Below the pieces are notes generated by a model. That model did no database searches, was not told the DNA's origin, and saw only the letters and a list, made by a program, of their open reading frames with translations. From positions 317,571-381,570 of the forward strand of contig AZLU01000009.1 of NCBI GenBank assembly GCA_002224055.1: a stretch of DNA of 64,000 nucleotides, given 5' to 3'. Source of the DNA: Pezizomycotina sp. ARF18 (Eukaryota > Ascomycota). The translations under genes were made by a program, and so were the position numbers. Positions 50,901 to 63,501 of the stretch are shown here, in pieces. Each line of letters begins with the position of its first letter. The stretch's first letter is position 1.

Positions 50901-53281
50901 ACGACGTGAAAAAGAGGGAACGAGAGAAATTGAAGAATGCCGAATGCCTACGTGAAATGGTCGACTCGTCTACTTCCCCATCACACCGCTTTCCGTCCAG
51001 CGCTAGAGAGAGCGCAACAGTAAGTCGCTATTTTCTTGCCACATTTTTTCTAATTGCTTTTATTTTTTCCCCTTGTGTTGACACCCTTGCAGACTTGACA
51101 GCAAAGACATTTTCCACGCCGGTCTCTCTAAGATGTGGAAAAGACTCCAAGATCGAGAGTATAACACGGTCGCCCAATTCCAAAGGGATCTCGAACAACG
51201 CGTTAGCTTGGGCACTTGCAAAGCATAATAAGACAAGGATAAGGCGGCAGCTCAGGAAGTTCCCCTTCCGAAACTCCTTTGACACTGCGGCGACAGGCAT
51301 TGCAGCTTTGCCTTCAGCTGGCCCATCTACGGCACCCACACCAGGCCCCGCTCGCCATCCTCTCAATTCGCTTTGGGTCAAGCGTACTCGACGGCAAAGA
51401 GGATCTTGAATACGGTTCAGCCGATTCTCGACGATGCCCGTGAGAAGGAGAGGCAGCTGCGTGAGGATCCATATGAACGGGCAGCGTACGAATCGGAAGA
51501 TCGCGCAATCCAGAAGAGACGCCGACGGGAGAGCATGGCTGAGATGGAAGAAGACGTTGATACTCCACTGGATGGCGCAGCTGAGGAGCTTCTACCTGAC
51601 ACCGCGAACGATCATAGGACGGCAACCAAATGGAAGTTGACACTGTTCTCATGCATGCCGAGGCACCCGATGATGGTCAGGATAAAGCTGTTATTACTCC
51701 AAACCACCCAAGACCAACCACCCCGAAAACAACAACATTGATGATGACCCGGGAATTATTGGATTGCCTTGGTATACTATCCCTTTCTCGCCCAAAGGCA
51801 CAAGTCTTTTAGTCGAGGAGCGCTGGATGGGACGAGAGGTTATGCGTGAAATGTCACCTCTTAGCGAGATAGACGAGGACCAGCTGGAAGACCTTGCGAA
51901 CGGGAATGAGGACGACATGATGGATTCGCCGGTCGCGGAACAAGCCAGCAAGAGCGTGGACAAGAAACAGCCGTCGACGTCCTCAAAGTCCTCAAAGCCT
52001 AAGTCAAGGAGCAAAAAGTTAACTAAGAGCAAGTCATCAAAATCTGCCAAATCGAAGAAGGCCGTCTCTTTCAGGGCTGTCACTGGTGTCACGAGATCCG
52101 CAGCCAAGGAGCGCGAGAAGAAGCGCAACAAGAGAAACAAAGGCTACGTCTATGTTGTGGTCGACGACGAAGGCAATGAGATCCCCGGCACGGCCGAAGC
52201 CGGTGATCCGACTGCTGATGAGTGGATTGATTTGGAGCCTCTTTCAGCCACCAGTGCTAGCAGACAATCCATTGGTGGCACTGTGCATTTTACGGCTGAA
52301 GATGATGACGATGCAAACGCCTCGATCACAGTCGCCCACAATAGGCTGCTGCAATGAGTATGGACAATGATGAGGACGACGTGGGTGACGATAGCATGCA
52401 ATCCAGGATGTCCCGTATTCTCGAGGATGATAACGACTCCGACATTAGCGAACCACCGCCTGATAGCCAAGAAGATCCTGCGATTCTAGAGCAGATGACA
52501 TTGACGGTCAATTGGCAAAGGAGATGAAGGTCAACAGTGATTCGCGAACGAAGAAGATAAAGTCGAGGACGGAGAAATGGAAGGTGTTCAGAAAACCGAA
52601 GACGCTGATGAGGCCATCGGCATGGAGGATGACGGAGATGTTGAACTGAAAGACGCCTCTGATGATGGTAACGAATCCACTACCGGCGAAGAGTCCTCCA
52701 ACACCGTCAATGGAGATAGCGTCGATGACGAAGGTGACACTTCAACCAATGGCGTGGAAGCGACGAGCCCAGAAACGGATGACTCCAAACCGAGTAGCGG
52801 ATCCGTCGACGGCGATCGTGAGGATGACGGGCAAAGTAGCACGGACAACACAGAAGAGAGGGATCTAACGATCTCGAAGAGGACGCTCCGTCTCCGCGAC
52901 GGATTCAACTGCCTTTCACACCCCAGCTGAAGAACCTCTCCCGAAGGCTCGCAGCAAGAGTTCGTCGACGAGGGCTCTTACCGCATCAACGCTAACCTGA
53001 ACATCGACGACATTCACGAGTGGGAGCGTTCCGAGAACGGGGAGAACGCCCCACCGGATTCTTCCGGAAAGGTCGCAAAGTAGTCGGAAGTCAGTGGCGA
53101 TGTCGCCGACCACGCCGACGAGGATCACTCTTGCCACACCAACGCCACCCACGACACGTTCAAGGAAGAAGCAGGAGATGCCTCCAAGTTCCAATACAAG
53201 GAGCGGGGGGAGTTCGACAAAGACCCCTGGTCGCCGCTGCCAAATAGAATTATTCAACTGCTCAGGCTCCTTTCCACGTAG
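47911..53281 (+). CDS. NTO1: Nto1/BRPF-type PHD finger protein (MYST acetyltransferase complex subunit)
   Basis: A nuclear chromatin reader; Nto1 is a scaffold of the NuA3/Mst2-type histone acetyltransferase complexes. N-terminal [20 protein letters not shown] (48119-48178) starts the enhancer-of-polycomb-like part, which continues [25 protein letters not shown] (48931-48969) and [22 protein letters not shown]1 begins [11 protein letters not shown] at 49161 and [11 protein letters not shown] ends at an intron (about 49241). The next exon gives [19 protein letters not shown]. The zinc knuckle and extended PHD2 follow: [20 protein letters not shown] (AAAA at 49815-49818 has one A too many), [17 protein letters not shown], then [20 protein letters not shown] at 50087 and [15 protein letters not shown]. 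Downstream YWTLKREARRDA and [20 protein letters not shown] match the weak bromodomain-like region. From about 51430 the tail is acidic and Lys/Ser-rich. Many one-base frame changes; the last kilobase could belong to another transcript. Confidence 0.85.
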
Positions 53282-55964
53282 TTTATTGTTATTCTCTCAA
53301 CTTACATATATGTTTATTTTAATTTTATCAGTGGCTGTTGACATAATTCTTTTGTTTATGTTGATTTCTCTTTCGTCATTTTTAGTTAGTTATGTCTTTT
53401 GTCGGAATCATAATGGCGTCTTCAAAAGGGAAAGAAAGACATTCATGCTTTTTTTATCCTTTTTTTCCATTGCCTATCACAAGTCTTCATATCTGTATTT
53501 TACGTTATCTTGCCCCTCCTTAATCGACACTGGTTTGTTTTCCTCTTGTTTTTTCTTTCGTTCTTTCTTTTTTCCGTTTCTGCCGTTCTTATTCTGCTTT
53601 CGGTTTTTTCCTCTATGGCTTGGGATGGTGTACTTCGGCGCTATTTTGTCTTTGCTTAACTAATTTTGCCTTTTCATTTTCTATTCTTGGTTTCTTCTCG
53701 TACTATTCCTCCAGCCTTTTACTACGATATGAAATTTATATTATTTTTTTCTTTTCAGAAAGAAAGTAGTGTCTAAAAAAGAATCAGCTTAATTTTCTGC
53801 TCGCCTTTTTCTTTGTCTTTGTCGTCTTTCTTTTCCTTTGAATCTCTCGTTCTTTCCACTTTCCCCTTGCTGAGCGAGCCTCAAGCCTTCCTACCTTCAT
53901 CAAAAGAAAGTTCCCTTCAGCCATCCGTACATTAGCTTGTAATATTCTTCTCTAATACTTACATCCCCTTGTACTCTAGTAGAAAAATTATATTTACCTT
54001 GTATACTTTTCTCTTCTACTTTATCGTTTTTCTACTATGATTTTGCGAAATGGCGGGAACGGTTTCATACTACCTTTTTTTTTCTCTTCTCTTTTCTTCT
54101 GTCTTTGTATTGTAGGAAACCCGTTTCTATTACTTCAGTATTGATATATATATCTTTTTTTTTTCTACTTACATAACTTGTAGCAATGGTAATACTAAAT
54201 TTACTTTTTCTCTTTTTTACAGTCAACTTTCGGGTACCTGTGAGGAATTTGATTAATGTTGTGTCAAAGATAGAGTTGAAATACGGTTCTTCGCCCTTTG
54301 GGGGTGTACTTGAAAGCGTGAGATTCTATACAAATGTCGGAAACGTAAATAATATTATTGCCTAGACGCCTGCACGGAGTTAAGGAAACGCGGTGTTGTT
54401 TTCGGAGGCTGCTAGATTGATAGTGTGGTTACTGCACAATATTGTAGACGGGATATTAGTTGATAGTCCAAATAGAGACCGAATTGTATACATATATTAT
54501 AGCTGAAGTGAATTCAAGTTCTTTCCTCGCAGATTTTCTTGCATTTTTGCAATTTGCTAAATTGTGTTATGTATTCATTCCTTTGCGTTGAGTATACTAT
54601 ATATATTTCATATATTATAATACTTTGTACGCATTCAGCATTCAGAAAGGCCTTTTTTTTTTTTTTCTAGTATCTCAAGAATTTCCAAAATTGCTTTTTA
54701 AATTTCAGAAAGAGCGGTGATTTTGTCTATCCTCAGTGTTAAAATTTTTGTTAATGTTCCTCGTGGTTGAAGGGTGTTCTTGCTGTTTTGTCCAATTGGA
54801 TATTCCAAAGAATGAACGTTTTCCATTTCTATTGTTGTGTTTTTTTTTTTTTTTTAAGGGGTATATCTAGATATCTAGCTAGACACTGAGAAAAATAGTG
54901 TCGCCGTTGGTTAGGTTTTTCTCTTTCAGGATGTCTGATCGGGACTACTCGGGTTATACTAGGAGATTGGGGTTTTTTACAAAGGTATCTATCAAACATT
55001 GAATCGATCTTCAAATGACTGTAGCTACGACGGTATCTCTAGCCGCAAATCAACGAATTAGATCTAGCCTACTGAAAGCTGCGCTACGACCCGGATCGAC
55101 TTTGGAGCTTCATCTCAGGGAATCTCAACGAGATCAATACTCGAGAACCATATGTTATTATCGAACCTACTGTGCGTGGTAGGCAATATATGGCTTATGC
55201 CTAAATATAATTACCAAGTGTTGATATAGCAGACACTTACAAATATTTCTATATTTTGTTTACCCCGACTAACGTTAACCTTTATATTTCCATTGACAAT
55301 CAGATTGTAATAGCAGTATATTGTGTATAAGATGAGAGAGAGTAGCCAGGAAATACAGAATTTTGGCATCGGCATGAGTGAACACGGAGCCAGCAAGAGC
55401 TTGCTGTTCGTGCAGAATGTATGGCGAAAAGAAGAAGCCTATGAGGGATGTCTCGATCGTGAAAACAAAGATCTTAATGGATTGTCGGACGAGGCATCCC
55501 GCAGAATATTTATATGTGTTTGTAACAGGACTTATTATAATGAAGATCAAAAAAAAATTTTTTTTTGAAATAGTGGAACATGACGACGTGTATTCCATAA
55601 GCTGAATCATTCGATAGCCCTACAAGAACTATTTAATATTATTGTAAAACTAAATACTCCTAGAAGAGAGTCACGCAAAGCTTAGCTCTTGGGGAGGGGC
55701 CAGAGTTCGTCTGGAAATGTGCGTCCTTCCATTCAACCAGGAATAATCAATGCTTGTTTTTTTTTTTTTTTTTTTTTTTTTTCAATCTTGTATAAATTGT
55801 AATTTGAATATAAGTAAATCCAGCTATAGCAGCTACCACCGACATCCCAACGTCGAAGAAAAGATCAAATAATCCGTCACATGCGTCAAAATCCTCCTTA
55901 TCAGCACGGTCATCTTTAAAATATCAATAGTTCCACTGTACCTTCAACAAGAAACAAACAGAAA
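53282..55964. other. T-rich 3' flank of the Nto1-like gene, then A/T-rich spacer
   Basis: About 900 bases after the stop are strongly T-rich on the coding strand, which creates a Phe-rich ORF (53094-53663) that I do not credit. The rest holds no recognised gene; a T30 run lies near 55757-55785. Confidence 0.5.
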
Positions 55965-56182
55965 GATCATGTAGCTCAGCGGTAGAGAGCGTCGTTTACA
56001 TAGCGGAGTAAAAGCTCCTGGTGGCACGTGTAACCCTTGATACATTGATTGCTATTGGCAATAACGTCCAGAAACGCTTGAGGTTTCGGGAAAGAATGTA
56101 CCTTGGGTATGGCGTGTTACAACTTAGCACGCAAGGGCCATGTGCTTCGGCGAGGTCGGGAGTTTGAATCTCTCTATGATCA
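55965..56182 (+). tRNA. tRNA-like gene with a long (~140 base) interior insert, copy 1
   Basis: The ends fold as a tRNA. The acceptor is GATCATG (55965-55971) with TATGATC (56175-56181) and discriminator A. The D arm is GCTC..GAGC, with A-box-like TAGCTCAGCGG. The T arm is GGGAG-TTTGAAT-CTCTC (56158-56174) and includes the B box. TCGTT and GGCGA can close an anticodon stem. The stretch between them is about 146 bases, so an intron of roughly 140 bases must be assumed. T-rich sequence follows about 20 to 55 bases downstream, as expected for polymerase III termination. The anticodon is uncertain because position 33 is not T in the simplest fold; CAT would be read there. It could be an active tRNA, a pseudogene or a tRNA-derived repeat. 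Confidence 0.5.
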
Positions 56183-57181
56183 GAGAATCTCTTTTTGTCT
56201 TCTTGTTCTGTTTTTTTTTTTTTTTTTTTTTTCAGCATATAAACTAGTACAAATTCGTCTACGAAATGTCTAGCTTCCAGGTCGGACACTTCATTATAAG
56301 ACAATCGTTTTTTCTTCTTTTGCAATAGCAAAAGACGACTCTCGGTGCGAAACCCCGAACTTTCAAAAGGAAAATCACAAAACTAGAAACGATAAATTTG
56401 CTGGTCTCAATGTAAAGGCCTTTTTGGTTTATTTTCTCCGATACGTAAAAAAAAAAAAAATAAATAAATAAAATAAAATAAAATAAAGCAAAATAAAAAG
56501 AAAATGAAGCAAAGAAAGAAAAACATGGGATCTTCAGATGGCAGCAAGCATCAATCAGCTCTTTAATAAAGATTTCCTGAAAATAATTATCAGTTTAGGC
56601 TTTGCGTTATGAAAGGGGTTCAAATTAGATCAAATAGTGGAGGAGTTTGTGATGAGATTTGATTTATATACTTTCTTATCAAGTTGTCAATACTGGATCC
56701 ATATTCTCCATTACTGTCCCTCTTCATTATCTATATATAAATAGTTTATAGTTTGATTAATATTTATAAGAATGGTAGTACAAGGAAGCAAGTCGCATAT
56801 TTATCTACACGTATACTATTTCACGTGAATAACTGGTATCTAATAAGTCTAGAGATATCTAAGTATTACTTGATAATAGGCTCTGATAGCAAAGAAAATA
56901 GTGTCATATCATTTAATAGCCTTATCCCATTAAGTGATTCTTATATCAAAAAGGTATTTTTCCAAAGTTTGGAACAGTTATCCGTAAGTGCGTAAAAATC
57001 TCATAAGCTCCCTACAGAGCGATTTCAAATCTAATTTAATATCGTCACCACTATTAAAGAAATGAAATAGAAAATTATCGCATAATAATACACGGCATAT
57101 AACCAAGATCTTCCTCCTCAGCGCCCGTTATTGTCAAACGATTAGAATTCAACCTATAGCTTCAATAAATCCAAAACATAC
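56183..57181. other. Spacer between the two tRNA-like genes
   Basis: One kilobase with T21 (about 56211-56232), an AAAAT-type array at 56447-56500 and no recognised gene. Confidence 0.5.
56447..56500. repeat. (AAAAT/AAAT)n microsatellite
   Basis: Array of AAAAT and AAAT units, located between the two tRNA-like genes. Confidence 0.85.
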
Positions 57182-57324
57182 GATCGTGTAGCTCAGTGGC
57201 AGAGCGTCGCTCGCGTACAGCAGAGTGAAGTTCTTGGTGCGGAGTGTACTAGCTTCAACCAGCCGGACTCGGACGCCGGGAAAGCGCTTCGGCGAGGTCG
57301 GAAGTTCGATTCTTCCCACGATCA
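57182..57324 (+). tRNA. tRNA-like gene with a ~72 base interior insert, copy 2
   Basis: The acceptor GATCGTG (57182-57188) pairs perfectly with CACGATC (57317-57323), followed by A. The D arm is GCTC-AGTGGCA-GAGC (57191-57205). TCGCT (57207-57211) pairs with GGCGA (57291-57295, one G-T). The variable loop is GGTC. The T arm GGAAG-TTCGATT-CTTCC (57300-57316) is perfect. The insert between the anticodon-stem arms is 79 bases. A long T run starts about 12 bases after the end. The identical lay-out to copy 1, with substitutions in paired positions that keep the stems (acceptor CATG/TATG versus CGTG/CACG), suggests selection on the fold. Isotype not assigned; the loop lacks T33 in the simplest reading. 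Confidence 0.55.
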
Positions 57325-60131
57325 TGTTTCTGATTTTTTTTTTTTTTTTTTTTCCCTTTTTTTTGGACTGTATTGAATGAAAATGATGTTTCGACGAAAT
57401 GCTATAGAGGTTTTTTTGGCTTGGCTTACTATTTTCCGGCGTCCAGGCTTAGCTCGGCCAACTATTACCAATCCGTGAAGACTCACCGTTACGGCGATAG
57501 TTGGGGTATTGGACACAGGGCAGGGCCCTAGGGGTCCGACTCTGAGAAGCAACATCCCATCGGTTAGGAAATTTCGAAGACTGGGGGGAAAAATGTTCAG
57601 GTTACGAGACTGCAGCCCCAAATATTTTTTTCTTTCTTTTTTTTCTGTTCTCCCTCGACTTCATGTGATACCTTATTCTGATATCCCTTCTTGGTACAAG
57701 GCTCTTTTTTCTTCTAGTTGAGTGCACGTGAAAGTTTACAACCTCATGACACCGTCGTTATTTCTCCTAAAGCGCTCGTTACATATGAAATATACAAATT
57801 TTTGCATTTAGTACCTAATAGGCCACCACTACTACTAAAACCGCAGAGTTAATTTCTATAAGACACTATAGGGCTTTTCGATATTGTCATTATACGCACG
57901 AAACTCGAATAAAAGGTAGCTTATAGAAGAAGATACTCTAAATGTCACACTTGCTCTCTTATCTATTGCGTTCATGAGACTTAAGCTTGAGGTCATGCGT
58001 GCTGTTGTGGTTGAAAGTTGCGTGCCGTTCTACTTTCCCAATATAAGACATTTTTTTTTCTCCTCTTTGTTACCCTCCTAAACCAATTGCCACCTGTAAT
58101 TACTTTATTGCTTTTGAATTTGACCCTCGCTTTTCATGAAAACTAGGGAAGATGCTTCTATCAGAGCAAATGGTGCGTGGGGATTTTTTATGCAATTGGT
58201 TGAAGGATATCGAAACCGATTATATCGATATCGTATTCTTTATAAGGCCTCTTTCCTCTTCTTCGTTAACCCAATTACTTCAGGTACTTGACCAACTTGA
58301 CTATTTATTGCACTTTATCTTTGCGATAGGTAAATGGGTATAATAAGGAAGGGCTAATTAATCGAATAAAACTATTGAATAGTATTGCTACCTACTGAGA
58401 ATATACTACTGATACAAATCTCATGATTACACTGAGGATATTTCTCTCTAGAAGTGTCAAAGTTTAGCCCCATCCATCTTTTCTGCCTGCTGCGCAATAT
58501 AAATCATCGAAAAAAATAAAGAAGGTTAGATAATTTATGAAAAAGCTGGACTTGAATCGTCGTATATGTTTTCAGAGAAAAAATGATTAATACTCTATAT
58601 ATTTTGAGAACGCAGAATTTTACCCAACATAAATTCACGAAGATCATCTCTAGAAATACACTGTTGTTCATAGAGAATATTACATCAATCGCTACGAATA
58701 TATTATAGCCAAAAAGGGTTCTCGAGTCTACTGTGATATTCCTCCACTACTGTAACAATGAATTAATTACCTAAATCTTAGAAACAAAAAGAATCGTCGC
58801 TATCGAGGCATCAATTTCTTTTAACTCCGGTGAACACAATCGTGATATAGTAGCATCCTGGTCTTGTAAATTTACTTGAATATACTCAATGAACATACAT
58901 TAATCAATCAAAGAAACAAACGTCTCGCTATCACAACTCCGCATTGAACATCCTCTGAATCCGCGGAATTAACAGCTCGTTGAATAAATTGGAACAAAAA
59001 AACTTAACAAACGTTAGAGAGCGAGAGTACCTACGAGCCTTGGTAAATCATGGATACACAGCAGCTTCATTGGACTGAAAAATCCGAAAAAAAGTAACGG
59101 CGACCTATCAAACTAAACGTCATCCACTTTTTCACGACGTCGAGTTTCTCAAAGATAGTGGTACCAGGAAAGCCCCCGCCAAAGCCCTTGCCTCTATACA
59201 TCCTGGTCATCCATGAAGGAAAGATATCTTGTAAAACGCTCATGATATTATTAAAAGAAAAAAAAAAAGACATGACTCATTTCTATTACTAGTACCCAGA
59301 GAATAATAATATTATTGTAACACAAAACAAATGCCATGAGGGCAAAAGAAAAATAAATAGAACTCTTTAAATCTCTTTTTAAATTTTGGAAACATTCTCT
59401 GTACGGTCAGAGAAATAAAACAAGTTGAATCTGCTTATAAACACAAAAGGTCAAAATTCGTCGAGGGAAAAAAAGTGCAGGAAAAATATAATACTAAAGT
59501 TATACAAAGAAGAAAAGAGAAAAAAAAAAAGGCTTTAATTCCTCCTCTTTTCAAAGTCCACAATTTGGGTAACCCCGTTGTCCCTTTTTGTTTGAAGTTC
59601 ACGAAACTATGTTGAGTGGTGTAACTGTACAAAAGTCATTCAAATAAGAAAAAAAGAGATGAAATTGGATGTAGTAATAACAAAGGTCAAGAAGAGGAAA
59701 CTGACAAAAAAAAAGATTTAGTAGTTTATAATAAAACATAGTACTGATGAGGAAGAGGAAAGAAGCAACTCACTGTAATGAAGCCCTATAAGGGCAGGAA
59801 AGAAAAAAAGAAAAGAAAAAAGAAACTGAAGTGTAGAAAGAGATAAGTCAACTTCGAAAAAAAAAAAATGAAACATTATAAAGGACAATAAAAAGTCCAC
59901 TTCCTGCCAAAGTAGAAGTGGACAGCAGTAGAAATGAAGACTCATAAAGAAAAGCATAATTGTGTCGTTACGGTAAATGTTCGGCAGGAGGGAGTAAAGT
60001 CCAAATATTGAAAAGTAGGGTGTCGGCTGGTGATAATCTGTCGTCCATCTATGAAAAGAGAAAATGATTTGTAAGACCTAATAAGTCAAAGGGAAGCAGA
60101 ACAAGAGGAACAATAATATAGCAGAGTTCCA
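57325..60131. other. Spacer; right part is the 3' flank of the minus-strand C2H2 gene
   Basis: No gene recognised. From about 59240 to 60130 the plus strand is A-rich, i.e. T-rich on the coding strand of the gene ending at 60132, as seen after other genes here. ORFs in it are low-complexity. Confidence 0.5.
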
Positions 60132-62006
60132 TCAACCCGGACCTCTCCTGCGTCGTCCACGTTGACCGCCTTCCGGTCTTTGGGCCAGGACTTCTCTCAG
60201 TAGAGGATTATCCCTATCCTTGTCGGGGTGATGGACGCGAACGTGCCTGTGGAAAGAGTGGTCGTTAGCATGTTTTCTATGTTAATGGACTAAAAGTATA
60301 TTCAAACTTACCTCTGCAGGTTATCAGGACGCGGGTATTTGTGCTCCTAGCAGGGCAGAACGGGCACGCATACCCGGGGCTTTGGTGCACAAGCCGTGGC
60401 GAATCATTTCGTTCTTTCTCTTGAAGCCTTTGCCGCCTTCGCCGCGGGGGCATCCCTTAATTGGACAGTAGTGGGGGCGAGCTGACGAATGAACATTGGC
60501 GTGAGAGCTACGGTGGCATAAATATTAGTTATATTGCATCACATCGTAAGCGAAATTTTCGAAAGATCATATACATACTTGAGAAGGTATTGCGTCTGGA
60601 ACGGCGCGGCTTTGCAACCGGGATGATCGCACTTGAAACCTCCTGGAGTGGTGTTGTTAAGCGAAGGATCGGTGTTGTTCCTTCCGCGCGCGGTGGGAGT
60701 TCTGGATGTCGGGCTCTTCATCGTTGTATCGTCAACGCTGCTTTGTGTATCCGCGGTTCCGGGTCCTTGACGTCGCTGCCGTAGCCGGGGAACCATTCCA
60801 TTCTACAGGTTGCCCTGTGACGCTATCCCTGCGGCCGTACTGATTCTGGTAATAAGGTTGCTGGTACTGCTGCGGAGGGGAAGTTACTGGAAGGTCACGA
60901 GGACCGCTGAATGGATAGGGCGTGATCTGGCCGATGGGGCTTGGTCCCGCTGACATCACAGGTGAATCTTTGACCGAGTAGGCGTAAGATGCCGATGGAG
61001 GAGGATACGGTGATTGCGCTGCTGATGCCCTTTCAAGGTATGCTCCTCGCTGTTGCGCGCTCATGTGATGCAGAGGCGGCCTCGCGTGCTCCGGCTGATA
61101 ACCGGCCATCTGCTGTTGCTGCTGTTGTTCGGACTTGTTGGTCGGTGACGATTGAATCCTAGGAACTCCAAACTGTGATGTAGGCGGTGCTGAGGGTACT
61201 GACTTTCAGCGGCGTCATCGGCCAGCGCTTGCACTAAAGTATTGAGAGCGGGAAGGGTAGTGCCTTTACCACCAGAAACGTTAGAGTGTTGGCTTCCCGG
61301 ACGTTGGTCGGCAGGTGGCGACTGATTTGGAGAATAGTTTTGCTGCATCGGAGCCAGCGTGGTGTCTTGGGTGCTCCCTGCGACGGCGTCATTGGACGTT
61401 TCGTCGCACCTGTAAGAGCGGGATCGATGGCAAAGTTACCATGGTTAGATGCCTGGACCGGCGAACACTCAGACGGATCAGTAGTAGCAGATTCCGGGTG
61501 CATATCGCTCATGAGCGTGTTGCCAGTAGAAGGCTCCGATGTGGAATTCGTGTAAGCTGCTGTCCAATCCTCAACATCCCTTCTATAGCCTGCGACTCCC
61601 GTCCCTCGTCATCGAGCTTCTGCTTCTTCCGCGCCCTTTCATCATCGATGTCCATCTTGACGTCGTCTCCGTGACCGGCAATGTCTCTTGGACGCTTTCC
61701 ATCATCTCCGTCATCGTCACCTGCACCACCTAGCCCCCCGCCATTTATGCCGTCGCTTATGCCATTGCCTCCACTTACACCATTCACGCCATTGTTAGAT
61801 GCCTCTGTCCCAGAAGACTGGTTATTTTCGTTTGATTCGCCGCTGCCACCGCCGCTACCCTGTTCACCCTTGCCTTGTTCACCGTTCCCTCCTTTGCTGT
61901 CCTCATCGCCCCCTTCGGATTCTTGGTAGCCTCCAGAGTCGTCGGGAACATCGTCTTTATCATCCTTATCATTTTTTAGGCGATGCGTAAACATAATTCG
62001 GCCCAC
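60132..62006 (-). CDS. C2H2 transcription factor with three C-terminal zinc fingers
   Basis: A probable nuclear regulator. Its fingers lie at the C terminus, split by introns at 60578-60508 (GTATGT..CGTAG) and 60311-60247 (GTAAGT..CACAG). Finger 1 is FKCDHPGCKAAPFQTQYLLK plus SHANVH. Finger 2 is YCPIKGCPRGEGGKGFKRKN plus EMIRHGL. Finger 3, ACPFCP..EHKYPRPDNLQR plus HVRVHH, needs small frame changes. It ends PLLREVLAQRPEGGQRGRRR with TGA at 60134-60132. Upstream is a Pro/Gln/Ser-rich activation-type region (SPYPPPSASYAYSVKDSPVM, a CAG-like poly-Gln near 61110-61127) and HGNFAIDPALTGATKRPMTP. Further upstream are a possible nuclear signal RKKQKLDDEG (about 61625) and a long Asp/Glu/Gly/Asn stretch. 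The finger block is conserved in Pezizomycotina, to my recollection; I do not name an orthologue. The true N terminus may lie further left of the coding direction (beyond 62006). Confidence 0.8.
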
Positions 62007-63469
62007 CTAGTGATCGGAGGAGAACGCGCTCGGCTAGGTTTTCCGGCCTCTCCCGCGGCACCTCGGGTAATTCCTGGGGCATAGTCAAAGGGCTGGAAAC
62101 CTCCGGCAGATCATTTAATATAGGTGTGACTTCGCGAGAATATTCTCTTCCCTTCCCCGGCGCGCCATATCGAAAAGTCGGGGGATTAGTGCTGGGGAAT
62201 TCGATGCGTTCGTCGACGAATTTTCGTCGTCCGAGTCATTACTCATAGACTCGTTATCGCCTTCGCGTGTAGCGGCGGCTGGTTGGGGTCACGAACCCCT
62301 AAGGTGGGGTTAGACTTACCCGTCGTCGTTGTTACAGTTATCGTCCTCCTCGGGACGGGGTTCGGGACACCGCTCTGCTCTTTGATCGCTATGACGGCCT
62401 TATGGGCCAGCGCAACCAGACAAGGCTCGTGGGGATCCGGAACGGACGAGTTGTCGTCTGGAATGTGATGATACTCTTCGTGGGCCAGTTTACCGCCTCT
62501 GGCGTGGTCGCCAAGTGATGGAAGATTGGCCACGGTCGGGAATGGCAGGAGCAGGCGATGAATGGCGGCTGAGAATCCCGAGACGATCGAGACCACCCAA
62601 AACGGGAGAAAGGGTTGATTGACGTTTCAGCGGAGATGACTGACGGTGCAAATCAGTTGAGAGCTGGCGTAATGAAGGCAGCACTGGAGAAATATGTTGC
62701 GATACGCCCGGGTTGTGATTCTCGCTCTGGGAGATTTGGTAACGCGAAGCCGAGGAAGGGCTGGACTGTGAGGTTTGCTGCGATGTCTCCGAAAATATCC
62801 GAGCCAAGCTGATTCGATTGGGGTAATAGAATCGGGGTACTGTCGATGGTCGTTTGGGAGTGTTGGGGTGGTGAGTATGTGTTGTTGTCGTAGTCGTCGT
62901 CGTCGGAGGCTCTGCGGGGGTGGCTGAGAGGAGAGGAGAGACGAAACGTCACAAAATGTTGGGCCGCCGCGTATAACTACCGTCCCTCGGAGGGCTGGGT
63001 GTAAACCGATTGGAGCACGGGCGAAGGGGAATGACGGTAACCGGTCTGAACAGGTGTTGAGAACGGCGGTAAGCTGATGACGATGGTTCGTCGGGAAATG
63101 ATCGGGGAACGGTGTAGAGACTGCGTTCGTGTTGTAATTGTTGGTAATCGTGGAGGTGGAGGTAGAAGAGGTGGAGGGTGTGTTGGTGTTTTTGTTGTTT
63201 TGATTTTGATCTGGTGCGATGGATAAATTATTTCCTTGGCCAGGGAAGAATTACTTTTCTTGTTAAAACAGTATTAATGTTAATATTTTTATTTTTATAT
63301 TATTTTAATATTATTATTATTATTATTTTGGGTAGCGTTAGCGGGTGGTGTGCTGTGAAAATTATTTCTGCTGCTATTACTGCTGCTGCTTCTGCTGCTG
63401 CAAGTATGATTACTGTTACCTGCGTGAGGGGGAGAAAAAACAGGAGAAGAAAAGGCAGAAACAGCAGAA

Positions 63470-63501
<32 letters not shown>

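Noticed and set aside
53094-53663. 189-codon ORF after the Nto1-like gene
   Set aside because: Its first part is a shadow of the Nto1 tail; the rest is a Phe/Leu-rich reading of a T-rich 3' flank.
61681-61929. Plus-strand Pro/Ser-rich ORF
   Set aside because: Antisense shadow of the acidic Asp/Gly/Asn stretch of the minus-strand C2H2 factor.
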